Shown one piece after another: positions 31,951 through 43,170 of a stretch of DNA of 64,000 nt. Position numbers and translations under genes: made by a program. Below the pieces are notes generated by a model. That model made no database searches and was not told where the DNA came from. It was given only the letters and a program-made list of their open reading frames with translations. Source of the stretch: Hypomesus transpacificus (lineage: Eukaryota > Chordata > Actinopteri > Osmeriformes > Osmeridae); NCBI RefSeq assembly GCF_021917145.1, contig NC_061073.1, positions 16,743,875 to 16,807,874 on the forward strand. Direction: 5' to 3'. How positions within the stretch are numbered: the first letter of the stretch is position 1; each line of letters starts with the position of its first letter.

Positions 31951-34900
31951 ATGGCCGAGTCCGTGGACTCCATGCATTTTGCAGCAAATAGCAAAACAAA
32001 TTCTCCTAAAGCCTTGCTACCCAAGCGGCCACCAGAAAGCCGACCACAGTCTTCCAGCGATATTTATCCACCACCCCCCAAGAAAGTACGAATCGAAGAG
32101 AAGAGTCTCAAACACAAGAAACTGAACGGCGAGGTCTGCGCAGGGGAAAAACACAACGGGAAGCAGAGTTATGGAAGCCCAGCGAAATGGAGTTTCGGCC
32201 CGGCCAAACCGAGCAACTCCACCGCGCCAGCCCCCGCTCGAAAGATCTTCAAGATTAGCAACTTCCTCGCCTCTCCTTCCAAAGTCAAGAAGTCGAAGGA
32301 AAAACGACATAAGGATAAAGATAAAAACGTTGAAACCCAGGGCTCACCCTCGGAGAAAGTGAGCGCTTTTAGCTGCCATACAAAGACGGAGAATGGTGAC
32401 GTGAAAATGTTACAGAGAGGTATGGCATTGCTCGACCGCAACGTTTAAACAAGGTCATAATTTCATGGTAAAGGAAAATAATGTAGGCCTACTTAGCATT
32501 TGTTGTATTTATTGAATAGGCACAAATCCACTTGTATACTATCTAATTTAAAATGTAGCAACTAGTCCACAGATGGGCCTACACGTGTACAAGTTGTTTA
32601 CTTTTGTAGAGGAACTGTTTCTCCATCATTTGCTGTACGTACAACAATTCATTCTGGGTATTGAATCATATTTTTACAGATCACCCAAACAAGGACAAAG
32701 AGAGGGACAAAAAACGAGAAGGGGATAAAGAGAGGAAGAGCAACAAAGACATTGATGTGAATGACATTGGCAGAGAGAACGGAGACAGGAGCCCCCAGCT
32801 GCCCGGTACGAAGGATGCTTTATTACATCCCTTAATAAACCCTGTGTCTTTGTTTGAAGTTTATTGTCTGGGCTAGCTCCTTCCTTGCTGGAGAGCAGTA
32901 GCCTTATTTTACAATCCACCAAAACTTCAGAGGACTCCTAATGTTTTGGTCATAATGTTCAACTTCTTAATCCATATCATTTAATTGTCCCTGTTCTTCC
33001 TAACAGATCCCAAAGAGAAACCAAATGTAGACTCAGAGGACGAGCTCCTTATAAAAAAATTAAAGAAGAAAAAAAAGAAGAAGCACAAAGAGGGAGAGAG
33101 ACGCTGGCGGCCCAAGATGTGGCACCGCTCCTGCCAGACGCTTTGCTCCGGGCTGGCTCTGGACCTGCCAGACCTGCTGGGGAAACTCAATGGGAACAGC
33201 AGCAGCTTGCTCCAGAACATGTCAGCTCCACATCAGGAGCGCAAGGAGCCTCCAGCCTCCTGCGCCTCGGCCACGCTGAGGGAGAGGCTTGGCTACGGGT
33301 CCCCGCTCCCGTGTCCCCCACCCCCTGATGTGTCAGGCCTGGAGTTTGGCCACCTGATCCAGGTGGAGCAGCAGGCTAACGGGGGGGCGTCTGTGGCCCA
33401 CGCCTCCAGCGAGCAGCTCTCCTGTCTCTCAGCTGCCGAGATGCAGCGCTTTGCCCAGGAGTTTGTCACGCTGTCCTTCAGCGAGGACCAGAACCAGGCG
33501 GCACGCTACGTGATGGGCATCATTCATGGGGCTGCCTCATACCTGCCAGACTTCCTGGACTATTTCTCCTACAAGTTCCCCAACGCCCCCGTCAAGATGG
33601 AGGTGTTGGGGAAGAAGGACATCGAGACCACCACCATGGTCAACTTCCACTCTCAGGTGAGACAACGAGGGACTGTGGGCCTGGGCTCCCTGGGGACCAT
33701 GTGGGCCTGGGCTCCCTGTGGACCATGTGGGGCTGGGCGCTTCTCGAACACCTGTGTGTCTTTAGAGGACCAAGCTGGGCTCAGCGGCCGTGCCATTGCT
33801 ACTAGACTACTAGATCATAGATGCTGTGTATGAACTGTTGGTGATGGATCAAGGCTCTGGGATGTTGAGTGTGTCGGGTGTTCTGTGAGGCACACAATAA
33901 AGATCCCTGTGCTTAGATACAGAGTTGATCGTCATTATCCTGGTTGTAATGTTCAGCCCACCGCCATAAGGAGCTGACTGGAGCGCAGGAGAAAAGTGTG
34001 AAATTAACTCTGTGTTATGGAGCTTCACAACAGCTAAACACATCACAAGCAGTAGACTCCCACTTGTGGTTTGATCTCTTTGGGGAGTAAAAGAGAGGAC
34101 GTTCAGTCCTCCGGTCGTCTAGTGGTCTAGCTCCAACACTCCAGAGTTAGCACACAAGTAGGCTTCTCATATCAGCCGGAATTAAAAGATGATAAATCAT
34201 GAGTTTATTTGCTGAGGGAAGGCATCTATCCCAAAGGATGCGAGGAAAATATTTTCCAGTCCCAATCTAGATCATAGTTAGATTCCAGATGATCCAGATG
34301 TGGTTGTACATCTTGCTGTGTAAAAATGTGTTGGTTGTATGGAGTTCTATGTTGATACCACACCCACAGTTCAACATCTATGTGCTGGAAGGATGGAACA
34401 TGGCCTCTGCCCTGTATCTGCTGTACTGGGAGTCAGGTGGCTGAACGGTGAGGGAATCGGGCTGGTGATCTGAAGGTCGCCAGTTCGATTCCCGGCCGAG
34501 CCAAATGAATGTGTCCTTGGGGAAGGCACTTCACCCTACTTGCCTCGGGGGAATATCCCTGTACTTACTGTAAGTCGCTCTGGATAAGAGCGTCTGCTAA
34601 ATGACAAAATGTAAATGTACTGTATCTCCTCTACCTACCTTTAACCTCCCTGTCTCAGACCTACCAGTCTGCCCTACGTCTGACCTGTTCCCTCTCTCCC
34701 CCCGCAGGTGAAGAGGACCTACTCCCAGGGAACGTACCGTGCGGGGGCCATGCGGCAGGTCAGCCTGGTGGGGGCCGTGGACGAGGAGGTTGGCGACTAC
34801 TTCCCAGAGTTCATCAGAATGCTGGAAGACTCCCCCTTCCTGGAGGTGAGTAACCCTAACCCTATATCCCCTTCTTATTCCCCTCCTTCCTCCCTTACCT

Positions 34901-37900
34901 TCTAAATACCCTTCCTCCCCCTCACCTACATGTGTGGTGTCCATGTCTGACCCCGTCTGCTGCATGTCTGACCCCGTCTGCTGCATGTCTGACCCCGTCT
35001 GCTGCATGTCTGACCCCGTCTGCTGCATGTCTGACCCCGTCTGCTGCATGTCTGACCCCGTCTGCTGCATGTCTGACCCCGTCTGCTGCATGTCTGACCC
35101 CGTCTGCTGCATGTCTGACCCTGTCTCCCTCCTGCTGCAGCGTACCCTGCCCTGGGGCTCCTTCTCCAGCCTGTGCCTACAGAGCCCCACAGAGAGCGAT
35201 GATGGTCCCATCATGTGGGTGCGACCCGGCGAGCAGATGATCCCTGTGGCCGACATGCCCAAGTCCCCCTTCAAGAGGAAACGGTGGGTCTGCTGTGTGG
35301 AGTCGCCATGGAGATGGTGCCAGTATTAGAACTGAGAAAGAAAATTAATGTATAGTTGACATGTAGTTTGCATTTGCTCTTGATATACTAACCTTTGTAT
35401 AAGTTGTATAGTAGACACTTCACTGGCCTGTCCTGGGCTTCCCTGGTGTTTCAGGTCCACCAACGAGATCAAGAACCTGCAGTACCTGCCCAGGGCCAGC
35501 GAGCCAAGGGAGATGCTGTTTGAGGACCGCACGCGGGCGCACGCCGACCACATCGGTCAGGGCTTCGAAAGGCAGACCACTGCTGCCGTGGGTGTGCTGA
35601 AGGCCGTGCGCTGCGGAGAGGGGTGGGTACACACACACACACACACCAAGACTCCATGTGAGTGTAAACACACTCACTCATACACTATGTACTCTGCTGT
35701 ATGAGTGTAAACACACTCACTCATACACTATGTACTCTGCTGTACATAACAGCAGATCTGTTTTGTTTGGCCGAGCTGCACCCAAACCAGAAGCAGTTTG
35801 TTACCTCTTGTATACTTTTTAGCTGCAACAAGCAGCTCTAATACTCACTCTGTTGGTTGGTTGATCAACAAAAATGTCCCCACGCTCACGGCTATTGTGG
35901 GATTGAGCTGGTTTGTTCCCTGTCTGGTTGCTGAGATGTGGTGACTTTGAAGTGGCTATCAAGCATGCAGTTTCTTGACTGACCGAAATACTGTAGAACT
36001 CTGTAGTGAACTGTACTGTACAACTCTGTAGTGTACTGTAGAACTCTGCAGTGTACTGTAGAACTCTGCACTTTTGATCCTTGATCTTCTACTGTACTTT
36101 GTATTTGCACTATTTGTACGTTACTTTGGATAAAAGTGTCTGAATGAATCTGAATGTATCTCTGACTGTCTCTCTTGGCTGGTCTCTCTCTAACTGTGTG
36201 TACCTCTGCAGGGCGGCTCCAGCACGCATTACCAAAGACGTGGTGTGTTTCCATGCTGGAGATTTCACTGACGTGGTCCAGAGACTGCAACTGGACCTGC
36301 ACGAACCGCCCCTTTCACAGGTGACACAAACACTCACTCATTCATCCACTCACACACTCACTCATTCACACATACAGACACTCTCCCAGGTGTGTGTATG
36401 GCAGCTGATCCGGTGTTTCATCTTCCTTCCCCGCCGCAGTGTGTCCAGTGGATCGACGACGCCAAGCTGAACCAGCTGCGCAGGGAGGGTATCCGCTACG
36501 CCCGCATCCAGCTGTACCACGATGACATCTACTTCATCCCACGTGGCGTGGTGCACCAGTTCAAGACGGTGTCGGCTGTGTGCAGCCTGGCCTGGCACAT
36601 CCGCCTGCGCCAGTACCACCAGGACCAGCACGAGGAGGCCGAGGATGGCCACGCCACGCCCACTCAGGTCTTAGCTGGAGTCAAAGAGGAGGAGGAGGAG
36701 GAGGAGGAGGAGGAGAGAGGGAAAGAAAACAGCAGTCCAGCACACAGACTGATGGGTTATGGGGAGGCAGAAGAGGATGAGGAAGGGCAGAGTGTGGCCC
36801 GCAGAGGAGCGTCACATGTCTGCAAGGAGGAAGAGGAGGAGAGGGAGGATGAGATGGGCGAAGAGAGGGTAGGCCCCACGCCTATGCAGATGCTAGCTGT
36901 CATCAAAGAGGAGAGAGATGGAGGGACACACTCAGACACATTAGGGGAGATGGAGACATTGAAGGAGGAGGAGGAGGGGGATGTGAAAGACAGGAGGGGA
37001 AGCAGAGGAGGAAGAGAGGAAGGGACAGACAGCCAGCTGATAGTTCCAAAAGACGGAGAGCGGGAGGGCAGCATTGTCCCCTCGAAGACGCTATTGCCCC
37101 CCAGAACAGAGAGAGAGGGGGAACATGAGAGGCAACTGAAAATCCTGCCTCAGGCTCCCAAAGAGAGGGAGAGGACCACCACACCCACCTCACCTCAGAT
37201 CAAGAAAGAGAAAGACAAGGAGAAAGGGAGGGGCAGAGATGACAAGGAGAGGGGGAAGGAAAAAGAGAGAGAACGGAGGGAAAAAGAGCGGGGGAAGGAC
37301 AAGGAGAAAGAGAAGAAGGAGAGAGGGAAAGACAGGGAGAAGGAGAGAGACAAGGATAGAGCGAAGGAAAAAGGAAAAGAGGAGAGAAAGACCACGGAGG
37401 GGGGAGAATCCACGCAGACAGCACCTCAGAGGACCAGGGAGGGGGCTGGAAAACCCTGCCCGCCCTCCCAGCTGGCCCCGAGGGATGAGAGGGGGGTCAG
37501 GGCCCCCCCATCACTGCCCCGGCCAGAGAGAGAGGACGCCAGAGAGCCCGGCAGTCACAGGCACAAAGCCTCTCATGTGAAGAAGGAGAGAGGCAGCCAC
37601 AGAGAGGGCATCAGCCTGCCGGCAGCGAGGGTGGCCAGGGACGAGGAGGGCAAGCCTGCCGCCAAACACATGGCAGCTCACGCAAAGAAGGAAGGCAAGA
37701 GAGAGAGAGATACTGGCCAGAAGGAGGAGAGGAAGAAGCTAGCTCCCCCTGAACACAAACCCCCCCGGACGCTCGTCACCTTTGACCTGTTCAAGCCTAT
37801 GGACGCACCACAGCCCTCTTTCTCGGAGCGGGCCAAGGCTCACCAGCAGCTAAGCGAGACCAGAGGAAGCGGCTCCAAGCCTGGCTCTGAGAGCAGGACA

Positions 37901-38038
37901 ATAGCGCCCTCTAGAGGACCAAAAGTAAAGGACATGACACACAATAAACCTGGGCTTCAGGACTCCCGGCTGCAGCACTCTTTAAAACACCCTCTGAAAC
38001 CACACACACCCCAGACGCAGAAAGACTTTTTAATATGA
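31951..38038 (+). CDS. rsbn1l: Round spermatid basic protein 1-like (RSBN1L), JmjC-type nuclear protein
   Basis: Eight exons: 31951-32419, 32680-32805, 33007-33656, 34708-34845, 35141-35283, 35455-35622, 36212-36320, 36440-38038; 3402 nt, 1133 residues (human about 846). The N-terminus has basic nuclear segments ([14 protein letters not shown]) and a Lys run in exon 3. The conserved core from about residue 230 to 650 includes [31 protein letters not shown] and a JmjC-like fold. Candidate metal ligands are H628/D630 in YHDD and H640 in GVVHQF. RSBN1-family and DPY-21 proteins are linked to H4K20 demethylation. The C-terminal 480 residues are an acidic then Lys/Arg/Glu-rich low-complexity tail and account for the extra length. 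RSBN1L rather than RSBN1 is chosen because TMEM60 follows. The start codon lies in AAGATGGCCGAG, a YY1-like motif. Confidence 0.93.
34430..34618 (+). mobile_element. tRNA-derived SINE in an RSBN1L intron
   Basis: Same family as the 29385 copy: box B CAGTTCGATTCCCGG, body CCTTGGGGAAGGCACTTCAC, tail CTGGATAAGAGCGTCTGC then AAATGACAAAATGTAAATGTA. It sits about 90 bp upstream of exon 4. Confidence 0.92.
34937..35135. repeat. 21-bp minisatellite abutting an RSBN1L splice acceptor
   Basis: Nine and a half copies of TGTCTGACCCCGTCTGCTGCA run into the true intron end TCCCTCCTGCTGCAG (exon at 35141). Each unit contains a branch-point-like CTGAC and a CTGCTGCA that mimics the acceptor but lacks the final AG. 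Confidence 0.94.
35656..35743. repeat. 43/44-bp tandem duplication
   Basis: Two perfect tandem copies of a unit starting TGAGTGTAAACACACTCACT. It lies just downstream of the donor of RSBN1L exon 6 (35622). Confidence 0.9.
35988..36072. repeat. About 22-bp tandem repeat
   Basis: Four diverged copies of ACTGTAGAACTCTGYAGTGT in the RSBN1L intron between exons 6 and 7. It is followed (36116-36150) by a diverged SINE tail, ACTTTGGATAAAAGTGTCTG. Confidence 0.8.
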
Positions 38039-38909
38039 ATGTCTAGATGTCTAGTCCTCTTTCTACTGTACAACTTACACTCTGGCTCTGTTTGAAGAAA
38101 AGCATTGGAAACCACATTCTCCTGTCCAGCGCTCACTGACCTAATGAACAGATGACAGTCCTATCATGACTTAGTAAACCCCGACACCACCACTGACTAA
38201 GCGCTAGCTGCACAGGAAATTGTCTCCAGTTTGAACAGGAAATGTCTCCAGTTTGAACAGGGTCTCAGAATGTAAGATAAGTAGCTTACTTTAACGTTTG
38301 TTAGCGAATGTACGTAGGCTCTATATGAAATGTTGTGACCTGTTGGTTGGTGCCTGTGCACCACGTAGCTACACTCTCATAGCACCTACTCTAGGTACTG
38401 CCCAATTTGGAAGATTAGCCCCTCCTATAGACACGCCCCCTTTGTTAAGACTCTCGTCCTCTACTGGACACCCCCCAGCCAGGCAAGCTCCTCCTGTTCT
38501 GCAGATCTGAGGAGGGTCAGGTGTGAGCAACATGGTTCTGACTCCACCTACTGCAGACCAGCCTCCCAGCTCAGTGGCACTCCATGACACCATGTATGTT
38601 CAGCCTGTCCCACCTGCCAGCAGAAAATAGGAGCTGTTAGTGGATGATTTTCTGTTTGACTCACACAGGGCTGTAAAGGAGACTTATGTACTGCTACTGT
38701 ACAGTTGATGTGTATTAGCACCAATGTGAGAAAATGTATACAGAAATGCATATATTTTTTGTAAGACGAGTTTTATTTTCCATAGAACTTATTTATATCA
38801 TTTACTGTTTGTTTTTATTTGAGACGTATGTGAGATCTCTGTTGTAAATACATTTTATTTCCTAAGATAAGACTTGGTAGTGTGATTTATACTCTGGTCA
38901 GAACCACTC

Positions 38910-38915
38910 AATAAA
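38910..38915 (+). terminator. RSBN1L polyadenylation signal
   Basis: AATAAA about 870 bp after the RSBN1L stop; it is the best candidate 3' end. The stretch 38039-38909 is interpreted as 3' UTR. Confidence 0.6.
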
Positions 38916-38935
38916 TGGTTCTTAATCCTTCAGCT

Positions 38936-40161
38936 GTGTCCTCTTATCGTTGTGCTACTCAACAACAGCCACCATGTGTTCCTCCACCCTGGGGGGGAAA
39001 CGACACAAAGCCCCAATGGTACTGCAAGGAATGCCAAATACAGGGCTACTACTAAACAAGGCACACTGTAGAGTTAGTGTTAGTGGAAGCCTTGTAGAAT
39101 ACACACATTTGATTAAAAATGGGTCAACGGTCTACTTATCTGAATGTATTGATCAGATTTCAGCTAAACAAACTGCCAGTGTAGGTTAGAGCTGGTACCA
39201 GCTAAACACTAGTCTAAATGTTGAAAAGTAGTCTTGTTTATTCCTTTTCTATTAGTATTAACAAATAGTATTGGATTCACAATGTCTGGATGAACTGATC
39301 TCACCAATGGTTTGATTTGACTTTATTTACACAATTTCTAACCAGGGAATTTACTGAATAAGCCAGGCTTATGTCAGCTAATTTCCCTGACATAAACCTG
39401 GCTTATTTGGTAAACTGGCTTCATGGACCAGCCCCAGGTCACGACTCAAAGACTGAGAATGGTTCGACTATATGAGCTCTACGTGAGCTCACGTGTGCCA
39501 GACAGGAAATTATCTCACAAAAAAGTGTTCAATGAGGAAGTGAATACACTCTCCTTAACAGTTAACATTGAAACCACAGCGACCAACAGTATCTAAAATG
39601 TTTCTCAGCCTATTTAACAGAAAGGTGACAATTTGCTTCTTTCTGATGAGCCTATATTTAATATGAGGCAATTACACTGTTGACCAACACCAGTGAACTC
39701 AGCCAGGGGAGTTTGTGTGAAACTGCATTTTAGAACCCTGAGCTTCTTCCAATCACAGGCTCCCCCTGTCGACCTCTGACCAGCATATCAAAGAGAGGTC
39801 ATTCCTCTGGGAGGTCAAATGTGTGTGCGCACATCGTCTTCCCCCGCAGAGAAGAATCGTCATTACACACACACGTGATTCTGTAGCTGAAGTCTCAAAC
39901 AGTCGCAATAATCTCACGTGGCATAAAGAGAGTCAGTTAGGACACATGCATCTCTGTCTCATGTCCCCCCTACTGGGAAAGAGAAGTTAAAGACAGTCTA
40001 TGACCTATAATCCTGAAGTCATGTGGATCTTAGAGTGAGAGTCTCCTGAGGTAACTCCTGATGTTCTGTGGATAAATCAGTCAATGTTCCAATTCCTTCT
40101 CACTGTTCATTTTAAGGGATTTCACCACCAAACCCCTCACATCTTCCCTCTACCCCTCTTC
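38936..40161. other. Convergent spacer, RSBN1L to TMEM60
   Basis: No coding potential or clear repeat. It probably holds the TMEM60 3' UTR. TTTATT (AATAAA on the minus strand) occurs at about 39237 and about 39322. Confidence 0.5.
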
Positions 40162-40566
40162 TCAGTCCCTGCGGTAGTGGAACACGTTGTAGCCCAGCTC
40201 CACCAGCGCCCCGACCAGCAGGGTCCAAAGGGGGACGCACACCACGCTCAGCCGCAGTTCCATCAGTTGCTCCAGGTGGGCACACAGCGCCAGGCAGAAG
40301 CCCAACTTCAGCAGTATGGCCACCAGGTACCACACCTTCCTCCTCACGTTCTGCTGGCCGTCCCGCGGATCGTACCCGGGCTTACAGCGGCCCGCCATCT
40401 TCACCACCAGCATGAGGATGAGTATGGTGTCGAAGGTCCAGACAGGGAGAAAGATGAGGAACCAGTTCCACTGGATCTTGGAATCCAGCTTGAGGACCAG
40501 CATGATGAGGAATATTAGGGTGAAGACCCAGGAGAGGAGCACGCGCTGGGCCAACGACATGTTCAT
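40162..40566 (-). CDS. tmem60: Transmembrane protein 60
   Basis: A single uninterrupted exon of 134 codons; human TMEM60 has 133. It is predicted to be an integral membrane protein with four hydrophobic segments: VLLSWVFTLIFLIMLVLKL, WFLIFLPVWTFDTILILML, WYLVAILLKLGFCLALC and VPLWTLLVGALVELGYN. The short loop MAGRCKPGYDPRDG is conserved. The first Met (MNMSLAQRVLL) matches the human start (MRMSLAQRVLL). Function is unknown. It follows RSBN1L in convergent orientation, as in human 7q11. PHTF2, the next human gene, is absent on the right. Confidence 0.96.
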   Translation of the reverse strand: MNMSLAQRVLLSWVFTLIFLIMLVLKLDSKIQWNWFLIFLPVWTFDTILILMLVVKMAGRCKPGYDPRDGQQNVRRKVWYLVAILLKLGFCLALCAHLEQLMELRLSVVCVPLWTLLVGALVELGYNVFHYRRD

Positions 40567-42983
40567 TTAGAACAGGCTGCTCAGGAAACAGAGAGCCTAG
40601 TTAGCAGGCTGAATGAATGCAAGGTTAGACGTAAAATAGAGAAGTTACAATGCAGTTCAGGTAAGACAATATAAACTTACAAACCCCAATTTAAATGAGA
40701 TACTGAATCTAATACGAACCTATGAGCTCAAAGTACGAGTACTGTAGCTAGATATTTACTATATAACCAACAGTTCCTGTAATTTCCTGAATACAGTAGT
40801 GACAACGAAATAGTTCACACAATGCAGTGCTTAGTTTGCGCGAACCAGAAAGCTAACATCGTCGTCGTCGAATACTGCTTACCTTGCTCCAATTGCGTTA
40901 TCAATTTTAGGAAAAATCTGTGAAAATGTTCAGATACCTCCAACAGTAAAACTGCGACCTTTCATTTGTTTTTTTATTCCATCCAAACGCTTTGGGTGCT
41001 TAACATGTTTGGGAGGGCAGGACCCATTAACGTAACGTTTATATCCAATCTAGTTAAAGGACGGTGAGCAGCGCTGACGCACCAATGCCCACATCCGTTT
41101 TTTGTCCTGATACATTTACGACTAAAAACCTTGAGCAAAACAACACTTTTCAGAATAATTATGTTTTGTAATAAACACAAGAGATGATTAACAGAGTGAA
41201 GACTGCAGAGATAGGAAGGAATCTGCACTTCCGGCCGCTGAAGACATTGGACCTAAACGTATCCGGTGTACTGGCGTTTATATTTCGGTTTCAGAGTACG
41301 GAACCCGCCCACAATTCGACGATTGGCTGTATTCTATGCTAAACACAATAATAGTTGATAACTAATGGGCGCTTTTTTGTCAATCATTGCAAAAACAACA
41401 TCTAATTGGCTCAGAATATTGATGGTAACGACCATAAGAAAAATTAAAGGCAATAACACAAGTCGAAATTATAAATACTGTATCCATTTATAATTTAATT
41501 AAAGTCTGGTAGTACAAATGAATGAAAATTACATCCTTTAATAAAACGTGTCATTACAGATTGTCCAAAAAAGTATTACAAAAACTCTTGAGGTAAAACA
41601 TTATTTCAAAAGCTTCAGTTAAAAAGCCCTTATTCAAATCACAATTCAAGTTCAAAAGCTCACTTCACAATATATAGCTGTAAGCTGTCCTAAAAAACAC
41701 ATACTTTTATTTACAAAGTTGAAATGCATATGCAACAACATTTGTCATAATTTAACCCTCTTTTCCTTGTCAAATGTAAACAGTAAACAATAGTATGTCA
41801 CTCTTTATTATGGGTATGTCATGAGAGTGTACACACTTCAGTTTGGTGTACATTAGTTATGTTAAGACACAATTTAAGAGATTTAATGACATTCACAAGT
41901 TTGCTAAAGCAACTTTGGTTGCTGTTAACTTAAAAAATGAATTGGACAATGGCAAGTTCTCTAGCCTCTGTCACTGAAAACTCAAGGATTCTCATGTCTA
42001 AATGTCAGATGGCATCATATTTATATTTGCTAATCAAGTTCTTGCAAAATAATTTTTTGATAAACCCACTGCTGCCCTCTGCTGCCCTGGTGGTTTCCTC
42101 ATTGGCAAGCAGCAGAGGGCTAGCCTGGTCCTAACCAGACTCTCGTACATTTCATTTGTACAGAGAGTCTGGCCTCGCTCCATTGACAAGCGTTGACTTC
42201 CTTGTAGGCGGGTACTCTGTTGAAGTTTAAAACTATTGGATCTGCCCACAGCCACTCTGATCTGCCATAACCAATCGCTAGCGTTCGCCTTAGCCAATTC
42301 CTTGACCACTTCCGTAACAGAGCTAGCTGCCGTAGCTTGAAAATCAAACTTTTCCCGAACCCCGTGGGGAGGAGGGCCACAACATCATGGCCACCAACAA
42401 AACTCAGCAAAACTTGTTCTTGCTCCGGCTTTAGCTGTTGGATATTCGCCAGCGTGGCCACAATGGACCGAATGGCTTCGCTCGCATCTTTCTCCACCGC
42501 CATTATGGAACTACAACACAAACTAGCGCACGACATCAACGTCATCGTTCTCAGCCACTCCCTCTGTTCGCTGATTGGCCGGTTAAAAATTAACCTGCAA
42601 AATCTGACTTACATACTAAATGGCCAGACCGAGTACAGAAGAAAAATCAAAATGAGCGGAAGTACGTAGGACGGCAGAGCCAGGCTAGCAGAGGGCAGCA
42701 TCTGCTTTTAGAATGCCCCATAAAAGACATCAAAAAACCACGATAAAGGAGCAGACCTACTTGGATGTGATCCTATAATGATGTGTCTGTTTTCTAAATA
42801 AATACTGCCTAAAAAGAGGTCTCCTATTGGGAGCTGTAAGAGTGCACTTAGCCATGGAGTCTGAACAGACGGGGTCTGGTCTCTCACCTACTGGCGAGAA
42901 TGAGGACAAATGTACATCTGACCTCAGATCTTAAAGGCTGGTTCTAGACTCTAACTCTATCTGCTCTCCCTTCCGTACCCCAG
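40567..42983. other. TMEM60 upstream region and spacer to PRR5
   Basis: About 40600-41300 is likely TMEM60 promoter and 5' UTR. 41300-42100 is AT-rich without features. 42121-42687 is a transposon (separate entry). 42697-42983 has nothing I can identify. The join between human-7-like and human-22-like synteny lies in this interval. Confidence 0.5.
42121..42687 (-). mobile_element. Small DNA transposon carrying a RecQ-helicase-like fragment
   Basis: The element is bounded by inverted TAGCCTGG...CCAGGCTA ends and flanked on both sides by the 9-bp GCAGAGGGC (42112-42120 and 42688-42696), a probable target-site duplication. A minus-strand frame (42545-42120) starts with ordinary Met-rich sequence and then reads LKPEQEQVLLSFVGG and LLPTGFGKSLIFKL, the Walker A region of a RecQ-type helicase, before losing similarity. 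Just inside the left end is a hairpin (CCAGACTCTC/GAGAGTCTGG type, 42135-42172). It is therefore a deletion derivative of a larger helicase-encoding element or a capture event. The superfamily is not assigned. The flanks are GCAGAGGGC-rich, so the duplication could be partly coincidental. Confidence 0.7.
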
Positions 42984-43170
42984 AGAGTCAGCGCAGTGGA
43001 GAGTCAGAGCAGCAAAGAGTCAGAGCAGAGGAGAGTCAGAGCCGAGTCAGAGCAGCAGAGAGCCAGAGCAGCAGAGAGTCAGAGCAGAGGAGAGTCAGAG
43101 GAGAGTCAGAGCAGAGGAGAGTCAGAGCAGAGGAGTCAGATCAGAGGAGTCAAAGCAGAGGAGTCAGAGC
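42984..43170. repeat. GAGTCAGAGCAGAG tandem repeat at the 3' end of PRR5
   Basis: Purine-rich, irregular units of 11-21 bp (AGAGTCAGAGCAGAGG). The array runs into the PRR5 stop codon at 43164-43166, so the last codons and the 3' UTR are repeat-derived. Confidence 0.9.
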
